A stretch of 46,441 bases of DNA. It comes from Candidatus Gastranaerophilales bacterium (lineage in GTDB: Bacteria > Cyanobacteriota > Vampirovibrionia > Gastranaerophilales > Gastranaerophilaceae). The first letter of the stretch is position 1. The number at the start of each line of letters is the position of its first letter. The position numbers and the translations under genes were made by a program. This document shows, in pieces, positions 26,239 to 37,387 of the stretch. The notes beneath the pieces were generated by a model that saw only the letters and a program-made list of their open reading frames with translations, ran no database searches and had not been told where the DNA came from. The stretch covers positions 1 through 46,441 of the forward strand of contig CALVAR010000019.1 of assembly GCA_944325575.1 (NCBI GenBank), read 5' to 3'.

Positions 26239-29200
26239 GTGCACGAAAGTACATCAATGAACTGCCCCAAATGTAAAACTCCAATAGGTGAAAAGGATCT
26301 TGTCTGCCCGAATTGCAAAAAGGTTTTGAGGCTGCAATGTCCGGTTTGCGGTGCAATTACTAAAAATACAATTTGTGATAAATGCGGGAATGTTATTTTA
26401 AATAAATGTTATAAATGCGGAAGGTTAAACGCAACTACACTTGAAAAATGTCCTAAATGCGGTCTTGATATAAATGCAAGTATTGGATTAAGAGAATCCT
26501 TTATAGAAGAATTTGCCGCTTTAACAATAGAAATCACAAATTTTGATGATATTAAACATGCCCTTAAAAGCGATAAGATGCTACAAAAATTCAAAAAGAA
26601 TTTTTATGAAATGATAAAAAAAACAGCATCACAAAAAAAACTCCGTGTACAATTTTTGGAAGATACTTTTATTATAAGATTCTGCAAAGACTACAGTTTT
26701 TTAGATTCCTGCCGATCAGCCATTGACTTTTCTATTTATATTGCTCAAACAGTAACTGAAATAAACAAAAAACTCTTTGATGCCAAAGGAATAGAATTAA
26801 AAACACAGATGGCAATTCAGAAAAGAGATGTTTATTCAAAACCGTCCGAATATAAGTCCGGATTGAATATTAATGTTGTTTATTCTTCCAGTGCCAATGC
26901 ACACAGATTCCACAACACGGAAGTAGTTGTGGATTCATACGTATACCATGCAGTAAAACTGTATTACCCTTTTCAATCCTTAAGTGCGGTTTATGTAAAA
27001 AATTGTATGGTAATGTTTTTTGAACTCATATTGCATCAAATAATAAAACCGCAAAAAGAAAAGAAAATTGATATAAATAAAATTTCTCTGCCTAAAAATG
27101 TTGATTATGAGCCTGAAGAAGAGCAGGATGACTCTTTGCTTATTAATTTCAAAAGTCTTAACTGTACATTTATGAAGGCGAAACAGCCCAATCTTCTTAA
27201 CGAAATTGCAAAAATAAAAAATAAAAACATTACAAACCCGATTATATCAGTGCGTTCGACAGACAGAGACGGCAAACTAAGGCTGATTTCAACAGAGCAA
27301 ATTCAAGAAATATTTTCCGATTACAATGCAGTAAGATTTTCTTGCCCAAAATCCAACAAATATACAGCATTTGGTTTATTCAAGCAAATGATTCTTGCAT
27401 ATAGAGGACTTGACGAATATTCTGTTCTGTCAAATCCGTCTTTGATAGATGAAATATCGCAGGATAACGATATTAAAGATTTGTTTAAAATGAAAATCAC
27501 ATCAAAAGCACATCCTGAAGATATGAGGTATGCTTATTTTGACTCATTTACAAAATTTATTACATCAATTCCATATAAAACAGTATTCATTATCGATGAT
27601 TTTGAAAACGCAGACGAAGGTTCTCTGGATATTATTAAATATTTGTTTGAAAACAACACGCTCACGAATGTAGGCTTTATTGTTTCTTGTGGTGAAGACT
27701 ATTCTCTGCACCGCAAAATATACAGATTGATGACAGCACCAAATTATTTTGAAATAGAAATAAGACCCTCATCAAATAAAAATATAATTCAAAACCATAT
27801 TAATAAATTACAAAATATTCAGGGTTCTTTCTTTATTGAAAAAATCTTAGAAAATACTAAGGGATCATTTTTCTATTTTAATGAAGCACTAAAATATTTG
27901 AGAGATGACTCGGTTATAGCATTAAAAGATAACAAATATGAAATTGTAAAAGAACAAATGATTGTAATTCCGTACAATCTTGATGAACTGATACAAAAAA
28001 GAATACAGCACTTAAAAACAGTTAAAGATACTTTTGAATTGTTTGCATACCTGCTTTTAACAGGGGAAAGATTACCAATTAGCATCATTAGTTCTCTCGG
28101 AATAAAAGATAGTGTAAAACTATTGAAACATCTTGAAGAAAATGAATTTTTAAAAGTCATAAATGAAAAAGAAATTGTTATAAATAATTACAATTTGTAC
28201 TTAAAAAACTTCCTTGCTGTTTGTGAAAAATCAGAATTGGAAAAATTATCCAAGGAACTTCTTGAAAAAATCTATCTAAATATTCAAATACCAAACAGCA
28301 CAAAAGCAAGTCTTCTAGAATTTGCAAACCTAAAAAAAGAAGCTTTTGCACACTGGCATGCACTGGCAATGATATCAGGACAGATAGGTGATTTTTGTGC
28401 ATATTTAAACTGTACAAATAAATTCCTGTCACTTGTAGAAAATGTTATTGACTCTGAAACAGATAAAACCGTAGAAGAAGTAAAGATGGATGTTTATACA
28501 GAGCTGGCATCACTAATGTATAAGTATTATCCGGACAAAATTTTAACATTCTTGCAGACGCTTTTATCAAATCCTGAAATACAAAACGATGATAAAAAAG
28601 TTAGAGAAGTAGCAAACAAACTTGTACAGAGCTGCTTGATGAGCGGCAATTACAATAATGCTCTTGAATATGTCGGACAACTTATATCCAGAACAACTCC
28701 CGGCAGTTTCAATCCGAAAGACAAAAATTTCAATTTAAATTATTTCCTTGTCAATTTGGTAACATTAGAAATTTACTTTAACCTCGGCAGGTTAAATGAA
28801 TGCATTGATCTTGGCGATGAACTGTTTAAGTATATAAATCTAAGCACTATTAGTGAATCTTTACTTCCCGAAGGATTTTCAAAAAAACAATTTGAAGATG
28901 CGATATTAGATGCACTGTTTTTTATTTCAGTATCACGTATAATTCAGCTAAAACCTGATGCACAAGATTATTTAATTAAAGTTACCAACAGCACACCCGC
29001 GCATTATACCTGCTTTAAACTTTTAATTCTATTTAAAGAGTTCTTTGCAGGTGCTGATATAACAGCACAATTAGCACAACTTGAACAAGAACAATACAAT
29101 GACAAATATTCCGAAATTTTAATACCGATACTAAAAAGCTTAACTGCCTGGAAAAAGCAGGAATGGGAAAACCTTGCAAATTATATTTATGATGCAAAAT

Positions 29201-29733
29201 TAAAATCATCATATCTGCAGCTGCACCAGATTGAAAGCTTTTGTAATCTTCTGATAGGTTTGGCTTATCAGAATCTTTCGAATACCAAAAAGGCCAAACA
29301 AATATTTTACAGTATCCTCGAATTGTCAGAAGAAAAAGGACTCAAAAACATAACATATCTAAGCTGGCTATTAATTTCCGGTGCGGAATTTTTAGATGGA
29401 AATATAGAAATGTCTGTAGGACTGCTCAACAACTCTGTTCTTAATATAGAAAGCGATGAAAATGCAAGCAGGCTTTTCATTCTAATGTTTAAAATACTCT
29501 CTGCTGAAATTGCCATTCAGCTCAAATCAAATATAGAGCAGGCTCTTTTCTGTGCCGAACAGGCATTTGATATTGCATATAGGGAAAAATTGTTTGTATA
29601 CCTGCCTCGTATTACAAATATGCTAATGTATATTTATAATGTTATTATTAATTCACAGAACGATGAAAATACTAAAAATCATTTCAGAATGAAACTTGAA
29701 AATCTCAATAAAATAATGAACCAATTCTCATAA
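26239..29733 (+). CDS. Zinc-ribbon, cyclase-like and ATPase-like regulator with TPR-type C-terminus
   Basis: 1164 aa. Residues 9-74 form three CPxC/CxxC zinc-ribbon pairs (Cys9/12/23/26, 34/37/46/49, 57/60/71/74). Residues about 90-265 resemble a class III nucleotide cyclase domain (FAALTIEITNFDDI, FLEDTFIIRF), but the metal-binding aspartates are not recognisable. Residues about 330-600 resemble the ATPase domain that follows cyclase domains in large bacterial regulators. A Walker B-like IIDDFENAD (451-459) is present, while the expected P-loop region (STDRDGKLRLI, about 340-350) lacks a valid GxxxxGK(S/T). The rest is helical repeats of TPR type. It therefore looks like a non-catalytic scaffold derived from a cyclase/ATPase regulator. 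The start may be the GTG at 26239 or the ATG at 26257 (MNCPKC); neither has a clear ribosome site. Confidence 0.78.
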   Translation: MHESTSMNCPKCKTPIGEKDLVCPNCKKVLRLQCPVCGAITKNTICDKCGNVILNKCYKCGRLNATTLEKCPKCGLDINASIGLRESFIEEFAALTIEITNFDDIKHALKSDKMLQKFKKNFYEMIKKTASQKKLRVQFLEDTFIIRFCKDYSFLDSCRSAIDFSIYIAQTVTEINKKLFDAKGIELKTQMAIQKRDVYSKPSEYKSGLNINVVYSSSANAHRFHNTEVVVDSYVYHAVKLYYPFQSLSAVYVKNCMVMFFELILHQIIKPQKEKKIDINKISLPKNVDYEPEEEQDDSLLINFKSLNCTFMKAKQPNLLNEIAKIKNKNITNPIISVRSTDRDGKLRLISTEQIQEIFSDYNAVRFSCPKSNKYTAFGLFKQMILAYRGLDEYSVLSNPSLIDEISQDNDIKDLFKMKITSKAHPEDMRYAYFDSFTKFITSIPYKTVFIIDDFENADEGSLDIIKYLFENNTLTNVGFIVSCGEDYSLHRKIYRLMTAPNYFEIEIRPSSNKNIIQNHINKLQNIQGSFFIEKILENTKGSFFYFNEALKYLRDDSVIALKDNKYEIVKEQMIVIPYNLDELIQKRIQHLKTVKDTFELFAYLLLTGERLPISIISSLGIKDSVKLLKHLEENEFLKVINEKEIVINNYNLYLKNFLAVCEKSELEKLSKELLEKIYLNIQIPNSTKASLLEFANLKKEAFAHWHALAMISGQIGDFCAYLNCTNKFLSLVENVIDSETDKTVEEVKMDVYTELASLMYKYYPDKILTFLQTLLSNPEIQNDDKKVREVANKLVQSCLMSGNYNNALEYVGQLISRTTPGSFNPKDKNFNLNYFLVNLVTLEIYFNLGRLNECIDLGDELFKYINLSTISESLLPEGFSKKQFEDAILDALFFISVSRIIQLKPDAQDYLIKVTNSTPAHYTCFKLLILFKEFFAGADITAQLAQLEQEQYNDKYSEILIPILKSLTAWKKQEWENLANYIYDAKLKSSYLQLHQIESFCNLLIGLAYQNLSNTKKAKQIFYSILELSEEKGLKNITYLSWLLISGAEFLDGNIEMSVGLLNNSVLNIESDENASRLFILMFKILSAEIAIQLKSNIEQALFCAEQAFDIAYREKLFVYLPRITNMLMYIYNVIINSQNDENTKNHFRMKLENLNKIMNQFS

Positions 29734-29748
29734 TAAATAAGGATTTTT

Positions 29749-30318
29749 ATGAAAAATAAAGTTATTGCTGTAATTTTGTTGTTATTATTTTTTAACATAT
29801 ATTCATCCGCATATGCGCAAACAATAAGTGATGAAAATGATTATATTAAAGCGGTAATGGAATCAAAAGAACTGCACAGCCGTCTGGGTGAGATGTATAC
29901 CGGCTATGAGTGTGTTATTAAAAATGTCTATAATAAACCGGTAACTATTCAAAACATCACTGTTTGGGATAATGCTAATTCAACTGTTGCATACCTGTCA
30001 GTAAAAAGAACAGCAGAAGATACGGCAAAAGCAGCTATTTCTTCGGGGAAACCGCTTGCACTGCCGACCCTCGGATTGTCAATGCTTGCAGCAACAGCAG
30101 CAGTACCGTTTGCTTTAATAGGCAACAAAGTCGGAAATTCAAATGCACAAAAAGAGTCAAAGCATTATGATAAAACAGTATCCGCCAAAACAACACTAGA
30201 ACCTAATGAACAGGTCACAATTAAAACAATGGCGTTAAAAAAATATATTCCTTATGTAAGAATCACTTTTCTAAACCCGCTTACCGAGGAAAATATGGTT
30301 CTGGAACTTAAAAAGTAA
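29749..30318 (+). CDS. Small exported protein
   Basis: 189 aa. A typical Sec signal peptide (MKNKVIAVILLLLFFNIYSS) ends in AYA|Q, so it is probably periplasmic or secreted. After it comes a beta-like region (YECVIKNVYNKPVTIQNITVWD), then a hydrophobic helix at about 100-125 (ALPTLGLSMLAATAAVPFALI), then another beta region near the end. No family recognised. AAGGA lies before the ATG. It starts 15 bases after the 1164-aa gene, so the two are co-transcribed. A strong terminator follows. Confidence 0.75.
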   Translation: MKNKVIAVILLLLFFNIYSSAYAQTISDENDYIKAVMESKELHSRLGEMYTGYECVIKNVYNKPVTIQNITVWDNANSTVAYLSVKRTAEDTAKAAISSGKPLALPTLGLSMLAATAAVPFALIGNKVGNSNAQKESKHYDKTVSAKTTLEPNEQVTIKTMALKKYIPYVRITFLNPLTEENMVLELKK

Positions 30319-30348
30319 AAAAGAGAACTCAAAAGAGTTCTCTTTTTT
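30317..30348. terminator. Bidirectional intrinsic terminator
   Basis: AAAAAAGAGAACTC (30317-30330) pairs perfectly with GAGTTCTCTTTTTT (30335-30348) over a 4-base loop. It serves the exported-protein gene and the converging gdhA. Confidence 0.92.
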
Positions 30349-30369
30349 ATATTTGTTTTTCTCGAACCG

Positions 30370-31752
<1,383 letters not shown>

Positions 31753-31878
31753 TTATAGCACAAAATTAAAATGATTTCTTATGATGTAAATTTTTTCTCT
31801 CAAATATTAAAGTTATATGGCATTAGAATATTTTTAATATAAAATCAAATTGTATGGAAAAATAAGGAATTTAACTAA

Positions 31879-33267
31879 ATGAATGTTACTTCTAACTACA
31901 ATGTTGCTATTATAGGTGCCGGACCGGCAGGAATTTTTGCCGCACTCGAAATAATGAAATTAAAACCGGAATGGAAAGTTGTAATTGTCGAAAAAGGTTT
32001 AAAAATAGAAGAAAGAAAATGTTTCTTAAGAGAAGGCGTAAAAAAATGTCTAAACTGCAAAACCTGCGGGCTGTTATGCGGATGGGGCGGAGCTGGTGCA
32101 TTCTCTGACGGCAAACTTACACTTACTCCTGATGTAGGCGGACATTTGCTCGATTATATGGACAGAGACGACGTAGAAAGCCTTATTAAGTACACAGATG
32201 ACTTATATCTAAAATTCGGAGCAACAGACGAAGTTTTTGGCACAAACCGTGATGATTTTGCGGAAATTGAACGTGCAGCAACACTTGCGGAATTAAAACT
32301 GGTTCATTCTCCCGTAAGACACCTTGGTACGGAAAGAAGTCTCGGTGTATTAAAAAATATGCAGGATTATCTTAATGAAAGAGTTACTATACTTAATAAA
32401 AAAACAGCTGCAAGCCTAATTGTAGAAAATGAACAGGTAAAAGGTTTTGTAACGTCAGACGGTGAGGAAATTCGTTCAGAATATTTGATAATAGCGCCCG
32501 GAAGAGAAGGAGCTGATTGGCTGACAAAAGAATTTGCAAAAAATAAAATAGGTATGGTTAATAATGCAGTAGACGTAGGCGTGCGTGTAGAACTACCGGC
32601 ACCTGTATTTTCACATATTACGGACAAATTGTATGAATCAAAACTTGTTTATTACTCAAAAACATTTGGTGATGAAGTAAGAACCTTCTGTATGAATCCG
32701 TACGGTGAAGTTGTTGCAGAAAACTACAGTGGCATTGCAACGGTTAACGGTCACAGCTATGCGGAAAAGAAAACTCAAAATACCAACTTTGCACTACTTG
32801 TAAGTGAAAAATTTACAGAACCGTTCAAAGAACCAATTGCATACGGGCAGCACGTAGCAAGACTTGCAAATATGCTCTCCGGAGGTATTCTGGTGCAAAG
32901 ATTCGGTGATTTACTGGACGGCAGACGCTCTACACCGGAAAGAATAAAATCCAGCACAATTACACCTACATTGCAGTGCGCAACACCGGGAGATTTGAGT
33001 CTTGTTCTGCCGTACAGACAAATGACTGCTATTATAGAAATGCTGCAAGCACTGGATAAAATAGCACCGGGTGTTGCATCAAGATACACTCTGCTTTACG
33101 GTATAGAAGTAAAATTCTACTCTGGTCGCGTAAAACTTACAAAAGAGCTTGAAACAGAACAGGTTAAAAACCTATTTACAATTGGTGACGGAGCAGGTGT
33201 AACAAGAGGGCTTATACAGGCCTCCGCATCCGGTGTACATGCAGCAAGAATAATTTGCTCAAGATAA
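31879..33267 (+). CDS. FAD-dependent oxidoreductase (COG2509 type)
   Basis: 462 aa. The N-terminal FAD-binding Rossmann motif is IIGAGPAG (Gly13, 15, 18), followed by the acidic residue of VVIVEKG. The signature CGWGGAGAFSDGKL, preceded by a CxxC (NCKTCG), is typical of the uncharacterised FAD-dependent dehydrogenases of COG2509. Near the C-terminus, FTIGDGAGVTRGLIQASASG is the second FAD-contact motif. The true substrate is unknown for the family. AAGGA lies before the ATG. A strong shared terminator follows. Confidence 0.88.
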   Translation: MNVTSNYNVAIIGAGPAGIFAALEIMKLKPEWKVVIVEKGLKIEERKCFLREGVKKCLNCKTCGLLCGWGGAGAFSDGKLTLTPDVGGHLLDYMDRDDVESLIKYTDDLYLKFGATDEVFGTNRDDFAEIERAATLAELKLVHSPVRHLGTERSLGVLKNMQDYLNERVTILNKKTAASLIVENEQVKGFVTSDGEEIRSEYLIIAPGREGADWLTKEFAKNKIGMVNNAVDVGVRVELPAPVFSHITDKLYESKLVYYSKTFGDEVRTFCMNPYGEVVAENYSGIATVNGHSYAEKKTQNTNFALLVSEKFTEPFKEPIAYGQHVARLANMLSGGILVQRFGDLLDGRRSTPERIKSSTITPTLQCATPGDLSLVLPYRQMTAIIEMLQALDKIAPGVASRYTLLYGIEVKFYSGRVKLTKELETEQVKNLFTIGDGAGVTRGLIQASASGVHAARIICSR

Positions 33268-33278
33268 TTATTATAATA

Positions 33279-33316
33279 AAAAAGAGTCCCAATCTAAAAA
33301 AATTGGGACTCTTTTT
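33279..33316. terminator. Bidirectional intrinsic terminator
   Basis: AAAAAGAGTCCCAAT (33279-33293) pairs perfectly with ATTGGGACTCTTTTT (33302-33316) around an 8-base loop. It serves the flavoprotein gene and the converging YtxH gene. Confidence 0.93.
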
Positions 33317-33331
33317 GTGCAAATCAAAAAA

Positions 33332-33601
33332 CTATGCTTCTTTTTCTTCTTTCTTAGAATTAATCATATTCTGGATTTTTTCCATTATATCATCGCCTTT
33401 TTTCTGCATATCAGAGACGATATCCTCAGCTTTGCCCTGAATTTCTTTAACTGTTTTTTCTGCTTTGTTTTTCAATTCTTCAGAGTTTCTTGCAAGCATT
33501 TCTCTGGTTTCTTCGCCTGATTGAGGTGCTAATAAAAGCCCCATAACAGCTCCTACAACACCGCCTACTATAAAACCTGCTAAAAATTTTCCTGTTGACA
33601 T
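33332..33601 (-). CDS. YtxH domain protein (1)
   Basis: 89 aa. An N-terminal Gly-rich membrane helix (FLAGFIVGGVVGAVMGLLLAP) is followed by QSGEETRE and a Lys/Glu amphipathic tail. This is the YtxH (gas-vesicle-like/general stress) domain layout. Such proteins are small membrane-anchored stress proteins of unknown mechanism. AAAGGAG lies before the ATG. It is the last gene of a three-gene minus-strand group with a DUF948 protein between two YtxH proteins. Confidence 0.85.
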   Translation of the reverse strand: MSTGKFLAGFIVGGVVGAVMGLLLAPQSGEETREMLARNSEELKNKAEKTVKEIQGKAEDIVSDMQKKGDDIMEKIQNMINSKKEEKEA

Positions 33602-33729
33602 ATTCGTTTCTCCTTTGGACTACTGTTTATTATTCATTCACTACATTATATATAATAAGTACCCTGTTCATCATTGCACTAATCCATAGCACATGTGTAT
33701 ATTATACAATTTTTACAAATCATAATACT

Positions 33730-34089
33730 TTATTTTCTTCTAAAGAGATTAAAAGCCGAAAAGAAGCCTTTCATAAAGCTGCTTTGAAGAAATTTAAATT
33801 TACCCGCAAAAATTGTTACGGCACCTATTACAGTAGCTATAATCTTTTTTATTGCAGTCAACTGCCCGTTGGCTGTTTGAGCGATACTGTTAACATTTGT
33901 CAAAGTTTCTCTAAACTCTCCGAGAATCGGCTTGAGTTCGTCTTTTACAACAGTTGTTGTATCATTAACATTTTTTGTAAGAAGAGTGAGTTCTATTAAG
34001 AACTTAACAAGGTATACAGTTATTGCAATAACTGCAGCCATTATTACAAAAATAAGCAGTATTAAACTTACAGTAAGTGCTGTAGACAT
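33730..34089 (-). CDS. DUF948-like membrane protein
   Basis: 119 aa. A long N-terminal hydrophobic segment (about 5-38) is followed by a heptad-like stretch (LTKNVNDTTTVVKDELKPIL...TLTNVNSIAQTANGQLTAIKK), a second hydrophobic patch (about 83-97) and a basic end (FNLFRRK). The layout fits DUF948, which is usually found beside YtxH genes, as here. Function unknown. AGGAGA lies before the ATG. It starts 12 bases after the upstream YtxH gene. Confidence 0.8.
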   Translation of the reverse strand: MSTALTVSLILLIFVIMAAVIAITVYLVKFLIELTLLTKNVNDTTTVVKDELKPILGEFRETLTNVNSIAQTANGQLTAIKKIIATVIGAVTIFAGKFKFLQSSFMKGFFSAFNLFRRK

Positions 34090-34101
34090 ATTGTTCTCCT
34101 A

Positions 34102-34428
34102 TTAATTAAAATCGTATGATTTATCGTCATATGACTGATCTTCCATCTTTTTAGCTTTTGCCATTTGTTTTGCTCTGATGTGCTCGTTTATTTTGTTATA
34201 TTGTTTTTCGAGCTTATATTTCATCATATCCAGAGATTCAAGAGCCTGTTTTTTGGCTTCTTTAATTTCCGGTGCATGTTTTTGTGCAAAATCATTAACA
34301 AAGTTTTTTACATCTTCTCTTGTCTCAGCGCCTGATTTAGGAGCATACAAAATAGCGACAACAACACCGCCGAGTATGCCGGCAAGCAAGCCCATACCAA
34401 AACTGATTGAATTATCCTCTTTTGACAT
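34102..34428 (-). CDS. YtxH domain protein (2)
   Basis: 108 aa. An N-terminal Gly-rich helix (FGMGLLAGILGGVVVAILYAPK) precedes SGAETREDVKNF, the typical YtxH continuation, then a Lys/Gln/Glu coiled region and an Asp/Lys/Tyr-rich tail. It heads the three-gene YtxH-DUF948-YtxH unit. GAAGGAG precedes the ATG. Likely a membrane-anchored stress or envelope protein. Confidence 0.85.
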   Translation of the reverse strand: MSKEDNSISFGMGLLAGILGGVVVAILYAPKSGAETREDVKNFVNDFAQKHAPEIKEAKKQALESLDMMKYKLEKQYNKINEHIRAKQMAKAKKMEDQSYDDKSYDFN

Positions 34429-34554
34429 TATTGTTATTCTCCTTCTTCACTTTTAGAACAGTATATCATTTTTTATAAAAATTTACACTATTCTTTGGTA
34501 CAAAATAACTATCATTTTGGATTTATTTTAAGATTAATTAATTTTTTTTTAAAT

Positions 34555-34583
34555 TTGATTAAAAATTAGCAATTCTCTATAAT
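34555..34583 (+). promoter_or_regulatory. Sigma70-type promoter of the 917-aa gene
   Basis: TTGATT (34555-34560), a 17-base spacer, and TATAAT (34578-34583). Transcription would start near 34590, about 36 bases before the ATG. Confidence 0.6.
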
Positions 34584-34625
34584 CTCTGTACTTGTATACA
34601 TTAATAAAAGTGAAGGAACAGTGGA

Positions 34626-37379
34626 ATGATAAACAGAATCAACGGGCTGCATAAAGCAGAAACAGCTAATACCAAGCAAAATAGTACAAAAGCAGAAAGT
34701 ACAGCAGCAAATATGCCGGAACAAAAAGCTTTTGCGGATATTCCTTCAGAAACATACAGAGCATATCACTCTATAAGCTTCAAAGGAAATCAAAAGTTTT
34801 ACCCTGATATTAAAAATGCTTATAATGATGCTTGTAAAGGACTGGCAAATACTTCACCTGAGGATAACATCTCAACAGCTGATGCAATAGAATTACTAAA
34901 GCCGCTTGAATTAAGTGACAAAAAACTTTTGGATACCCTTCTGTCCTGCTCGTATGATTCACATAATGAAAAAGTAGAAATTAATAAACAGGCCGTATAT
35001 TATACAATTCTCCTTCACGGAGGATTAAGAGATGTACCTTCAGCCAAAATTCCAAATATTATTGCAAGCAGCCTCGATAATGAAAACAAATGTTTTTCAG
35101 AAAAAGCTTTTGACTCTTTATTTTCACCAAGCGGAGAACTGCGTTTGAGTAAGAGAAAATCTCTGAAACGTATCAGAGAAGACAATTATCCAAATGCAAG
35201 AAAAATTGCACTTATTCACAAATCAGAGCTGACAAAACAAATATCTGAAATACTAAAAAATGAAACACAAAGACCCAAAGTAGATTTTGATACGGAAGAA
35301 ATCTTTTCAGTAGACCTTGAACAAGAAAAAGCAGAATTAATAAACAGAATTTCAAAATTAAAAGAAAACGGACAAATTGGTGCAGACATTTATACTGTAC
35401 TGAGAAAGAACATAAATGATAATAATTTTAATTTAAAAGATGTCTATACAAAGCACTATTCATTGCTTAATGAATGTACAACGCTTCAGGAAGCAAAAGC
35501 ACTATATCCCGAAATAAAAATTCCGGACTTGAATTTTGAAGACAACGGATACAACAGGGTATTAAGAAGCAGGCTTGCAAAAGAAGACATGGACAAAATC
35601 GGTCTTTATATACTCAAAAAGCTTTATATCGAACAAAAACAGCCCGATATGATTATAGTTGATATGGACAACAGCTACCCGACTACATACCAATCAATGA
35701 TAAATGCGGGTATAGATTTTGGTAAAGTTCCTGCAGAAATCAATGCAATGTTTGATAAAACAGCAAAACTTGTGGAAAAGTTTAGTTCCGTAGATTCACT
35801 TGATAATACAAATATAGAATTTTTAATAAGGAGAAATGCATCAAAACAGAGCCGCATCTGGGCAGAATATATAGGAATTACAAACAAATACTGGCACCCC
35901 GTAAGAGCAATTGCACACAAACAAAAGCACCCTCTCACGTCATACTATCAAACGGACAAACTGGTTGACGGATATTTGTTCTATTTATACAAATATAAAG
36001 ATAAATCAATTCCATCAAAGAATCCTTTTGAACAATATGCGGATGGAAAGCCTTTCAATAAAGAAAAGAAAGCTGCGCTCGAAAAAATCTATTTTCTGTA
36101 CAGAAACAACTACAATCCAGAAATATTAAGCACAGGTTTTCTTGAATTCAAAAGTAATTTTGATAAAAAAGCAATGGAAAAATCTCTGACCAAGCTGGAA
36201 AATCATTACAAAAACACTTTTGCAAACTGGTTTATGACAAAAGAGCGCCGTGAAAAATATGAAAACGCTCTTAACAATTCCTACAGACTATTATTTGAAA
36301 AGCTTGATATCTGTAAACTTTCACAAAAAATGGACCAAGTTGATGTCACAAATGTTGTGGAAGATAAGCTTACAAATGAAGAGCTTGTTGATTACATTGC
36401 CGAGACAGAAGAAGACGAAACAGAAAATATTCAGGCAGAGCTTAAAAGACTCAGGGATATTGTAAAAATGAGCAACAATAAAGAGCTATTGAATCTCTTT
36501 AATCAGTATGTCGGCTCAAATTCCGAAAACATTGACTGTGACAACTTTCTGGAATATAAACCAATCATAGAAAATTGCATTCAGGATAATGAAATAAATA
36601 ATCCCGAAAAATTAATTGCAATGTTTAAACTGCATAATTCCTATATGAATTATCTATTCAGTAGTGATGAAGGGAGTCTGACTTTTGAAGAATATGTACA
36701 AAAAAACGAACAAAAGTACAAACAGCCTGACGGAAGCATTAATTATTCAGAAATGAATAAAGATATGGAAAAAGAAGAAGAATACAATAAATTATCATCC
36801 TTACAAAACAGTGAGGAAAAAAATGCACTGCTGACAATTTTAAATAAAAAATTGTTAGATAATAATAAATCAGACTTTAAAACTGTACTGGATGTAATAA
36901 ATATGTATGACTCACTGCCAGATATATTTAAAACAAAATTTTATATGCTTGCAGCAGGGTCAGATAGACTTCCTGATGAAAAGTTTGTCATGCAGCTAAA
37001 AGAAATGTATGAAAAAATTTCTTCCTGGAATATGGATAAGCCGGAAATAATTACTATGGATGCCGGCAAAATCCCGCAAAAAATAGTTATTACATCAAAA
37101 GCAAAATACGATCTTTTAGACGACTGCAACGGCAATTTAGAGCGTTTTGATACTATAATAAATAAATTTTATTCGGCAGCGACAAAAAGAATCGGCGAAA
37201 GACAGGGACAGGGTGTAAAAGTTTTGACAAGCAACTGTAAATATGCAGCCGAGCTTAAAATTCAAGGCTCACAGGCAGTCGGCAGCAAAAGACTATACGC
37301 AAGAGAACCACTTGCAGAAGATATCAAAAAATACGGCCATGTAAAATATGTCTTTGACACACTTGCAGAGCACTTGTAA
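34626..37379 (+). CDS. Large hypothetical protein with SFKG tag
   Basis: 917 aa with no recognised domain. The first 48 residues are polar and low in complexity (ANTKQNSTKAESTAAN), followed by SISFKGNQKF (49-58), the same kind of tag as in the proteins at 13616 and 14455. The rest is a mostly helical, charged, Asn/Lys/Glu-rich protein without membrane segments or signal peptide. The last 120 residues (RIGERQGQGVKVLTSNC, KIQGSQAVGSKRLYARE) are more basic and conserved-looking. A sigma70-type promoter and AAGGA site precede it. It ends 65 bases before the tRNA-His gene and is not part of the inserted element. A lineage-specific or host-interaction protein is possible but not shown. Confidence 0.7.
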   Translation: MINRINGLHKAETANTKQNSTKAESTAANMPEQKAFADIPSETYRAYHSISFKGNQKFYPDIKNAYNDACKGLANTSPEDNISTADAIELLKPLELSDKKLLDTLLSCSYDSHNEKVEINKQAVYYTILLHGGLRDVPSAKIPNIIASSLDNENKCFSEKAFDSLFSPSGELRLSKRKSLKRIREDNYPNARKIALIHKSELTKQISEILKNETQRPKVDFDTEEIFSVDLEQEKAELINRISKLKENGQIGADIYTVLRKNINDNNFNLKDVYTKHYSLLNECTTLQEAKALYPEIKIPDLNFEDNGYNRVLRSRLAKEDMDKIGLYILKKLYIEQKQPDMIIVDMDNSYPTTYQSMINAGIDFGKVPAEINAMFDKTAKLVEKFSSVDSLDNTNIEFLIRRNASKQSRIWAEYIGITNKYWHPVRAIAHKQKHPLTSYYQTDKLVDGYLFYLYKYKDKSIPSKNPFEQYADGKPFNKEKKAALEKIYFLYRNNYNPEILSTGFLEFKSNFDKKAMEKSLTKLENHYKNTFANWFMTKERREKYENALNNSYRLLFEKLDICKLSQKMDQVDVTNVVEDKLTNEELVDYIAETEEDETENIQAELKRLRDIVKMSNNKELLNLFNQYVGSNSENIDCDNFLEYKPIIENCIQDNEINNPEKLIAMFKLHNSYMNYLFSSDEGSLTFEEYVQKNEQKYKQPDGSINYSEMNKDMEKEEEYNKLSSLQNSEEKNALLTILNKKLLDNNKSDFKTVLDVINMYDSLPDIFKTKFYMLAAGSDRLPDEKFVMQLKEMYEKISSWNMDKPEIITMDAGKIPQKIVITSKAKYDLLDDCNGNLERFDTIINKFYSAATKRIGERQGQGVKVLTSNCKYAAELKIQGSQAVGSKRLYAREPLAEDIKKYGHVKYVFDTLAEHL

Positions 37380-37387
37380 AACGCAAT

